From JBOHBN01 sp050698355 (GTDB taxonomy: Bacteria; Actinomycetota; Actinomycetes; Streptosporangiales; WHST01), in contig JBOHBN010000055.1 of NCBI GenBank assembly GCA_050698355.1, positions 1-16,387 of the forward strand: DNA of 16,387 nt, in the 5' to 3' direction. Of this stretch, positions 15,400 through 16,387 are shown piece by piece. Positions within the stretch are counted from its first letter, which is position 1; each line of letters opens with the position of its first letter. The translations under genes were made by a program, and so were the position numbers. The notes under the pieces were generated by a model. It had not been told where the DNA came from. It saw only the letters and a program-made list of their open reading frames with translations, and ran no database searches.

Positions 15400-15598
15400 G
15401 CGCAAGCGCTTCGCCCGCTACACTTAACGAACCCTCAACCTCTACACCTCGTGCTCCATGCCGTGGGCAGGCGCTGCAGCGGGACATGAGAGCCTTCTGC
15501 GGCGTTACCTGCTCCTCTGGCGCAAGCTGTGACCACGGTCAGTTCCCGACCCGGTGAGGCCCTGACCGCTCTCACCTGCCGATCCTGTACTGACACGC
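15400..15598. other. Non-coding stretch between pseudogenes
   Basis: I see no gene in this interval. It holds a 7-bp inverted repeat CGGTCAG (15536-15542) / CTGACCG (15562-15568). It also holds GTACTGACAC at 15587-15596, identical to the 3' end of the hairpin at 7009-7052. Read on the minus strand, that ten-mer sits 2 bp after the MarR-remnant stop, the place where a terminator arm would be. Confidence 0.4.
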
Positions 15599-15821
15599 TC
15601 AGCCGGTAACGCTCTGGCCGTTCATCAATAGGTCTGCGACCTTCCCGAAGGAGCGCTTGAAGGCGTGGTACTGCTGCTCGCCCAAGGCCATGGCCATCCT
15701 CTGTTCGATCCTCTGCATGGCGGCGTCGATCTGCGACGTCTACCGCAGGCCCAGGTCGGTGGGGGTGACGAGCTTCGCCCGCCGATCGCTTGGGTCCGGT
15801 CGCGCGCTTCCCTCGGCCACG
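15599..15821 (-). pseudogene. MarR-family regulator remnant with in-frame stop
   Basis: On the minus strand one frame reads RPDPSDRRAKLVTPTDLGLR, then TAG (15740-15742), then TSQIDAAMQRIEQRMAMALG, EQQYHAFKRSFGKVADLL and MNGQSVTG before TGA at 15599-15601. The DPSDRRAKLVTPT segment is the beta-wing end of a MarR winged helix, and the rest is the C-terminal dimerisation helix. The N-terminal helices and recognition helix are missing; a stop codon closes the frame just upstream. The nonsense codon sits exactly at the end of the wing. It is a dead regulator gene. Confidence 0.75.
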
Positions 15822-15940
15822 CGGGCGCCGTCCTACCGCCTCCGGCGGGGTTCGTCCTGCACGCCGGGGACGCGTACTTCCACCGTGGCCAACTCACCGG
15901 TCCCGACTCCCCCGGGCGTCCCGACGTACATCACCTGGTG
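15809..15940 (+). pseudogene. Metallo-beta-lactamase-fold hydrolase remnant
   Basis: One plus-strand frame reads LGHAGAVLPPPAGFVLHAGDAYFHRGQL and then PDSPGRPDVHHL. The segment LHAGDAYFH is the strand-plus-Asp motif late in MBL-fold metallo-hydrolases, where the Asp bridges the two metals. The HxHxDH motif and about 150 N-terminal residues are missing, and the similarity stops before 15947, where the nitroreductase gene begins on the other strand. The frame stays open to 16195, but that part is antisense to the nitroreductase and looks like chance. Confidence 0.55.
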
Positions 15941-15946
15941 ATGTCC

Positions 15947-16387
15947 TTAGCAATCCGGGCAAGGGGAATCGTGCGCGGATCGCTCACCGAGCACCCCTGT
16001 TGTGCACCACATGATGTCGGCTGCGAGTCGGCGTTGTCGTGGAAGGGCGTCCGCGCCCGGTGCGGCTGCCGCGTGGGGTGCGGTGCCGTCGGGCGCTCGA
16101 CCGAACGCGGTCATCGTGGTGACCTCCCAGTGGGCGGGTACCCCGAACTCAGCGGCGAGACCTTCTCGGTCGAACGCTCGGAACTGCCGGGCTGATAGGC
16201 CCATCGCCTGCGCCTGCAGCGTCATGTGCGCCACCGCCTGGCCGAGGTCATAGACAGAGAACTCCGAGAAGTCCCAGTCGGTGTCGGCCACGAAGCGATG
16301 CGAGAGGTTCGCCGTCAGGATGCTTGCCGTCGGCGCCCATGCCGCGGAACTCTTGGCCAGGTGACGTACCAGTCGTTGATGGGTCGG
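15947..16387 (-). CDS. Nitroreductase-family protein, 5' end outside window
   Basis: The C-terminal part of an FMN-dependent nitroreductase; the frame is open to the right edge (HQRLVRHLAKSSAAWAPTASILTANL), so the start lies outside. The conserved WDFSEFSVYDLGQAVAHMTLQAQAMGL region and FDREGLAAEFGVPAHWEVTTMTAFG match the family, in which these residues shape the FMN and dimer interface. Such enzymes reduce nitroaromatics, quinones or similar compounds with NAD(P)H. The last 18 or so residues after ADIMW, ending PCPDC, do not look like the family's usual end. The original stop may have been lost where the gene meets the decay zone. It could still be functional. It lies antisense to the end of the MBL remnant's open frame. 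Confidence 0.8.
   Translation of the reverse strand, partial: PTHQRLVRHLAKSSAAWAPTASILTANLSHRFVADTDWDFSEFSVYDLGQAVAHMTLQAQAMGLSARQFRAFDREGLAAEFGVPAHWEVTTMTAFGRAPDGTAPHAAAAPGADALPRQRRLAADIMWCTTGVLGERSAHDSPCPDC

Noticed and set aside
15400..15598. Possible tRNA or small RNA gene in the gap
   Set aside because: No cloverleaf, T-loop motif or promoter was found; only weak inverted repeats are present.
1..16387. CRISPR array, defence island or biosynthetic cluster
   Set aside because: No regularly spaced repeats, Cas, restriction, toxin-antitoxin, NRPS or PKS features were seen. Genes are ordinary transport, regulation and catabolism types.

Overview
The window is high-GC actinobacterial DNA. 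The evidence is strong third-position GC bias, many GTG/TTG starts, lineage-typical families (MMPL exporter, solo cysteine-poor S4, DUF2470 protein, RpiR-linked operon) and a perfect DtxR/IdeR-type iron box. The genus cannot be fixed from the sequence. It reads as ordinary accessory chromosome. I see no rRNA, tRNA, CRISPR array, transposase or phage gene.

Left part (1-5551): the C-terminal part of a MerR-type regulator converges on an MMPL-family exporter, with a strong hairpin between them. The exporter is divergent from a TetR regulator, and an 11-bp inverted repeat in the shared promoter region is the probable operator. Next is a secreted SPOR plus phosphodiester-glycosidase protein.

Middle (5552-9973): a bleomycin-hydrolase/aminopeptidase C type cysteine peptidase is followed by a second hairpin whose core matches the first. 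A Bcr/CflA-type MFS exporter then converges, with a 13-bp overlap, on a stand-alone ribosomal protein S4 gene. S4 is divergent from a cysteine-rich DUF2470 protein, and the 19-bp palindrome TTAGGTTAGCCTAACCTAA sits between them. This is the most striking signal in the window: a ribosomal protein gene apparently sharing an iron-responsive operator with a putative heme/iron-handling gene. A broken alpha/beta-hydrolase tail follows.

Right-middle (10030-14998): a compact minus-strand operon runs APC permease, glutamine-synthetase-family ligase, RpiR regulator, M20 amidohydrolase, with overlapping or nearly overlapping genes. It looks like import, gamma-glutamylation and later amide hydrolysis of an amine or amino compound under RpiR control. 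A nested inverted repeat lies just upstream of the first gene.

Right end (15000-16387): a decay zone. It holds a 5'-truncated, frameshifted aldo/keto reductase, a MarR remnant with an in-frame stop, and a metallo-beta-lactamase-fold remnant facing away from it. The window ends in the C-terminal half of a nitroreductase that runs off the edge.
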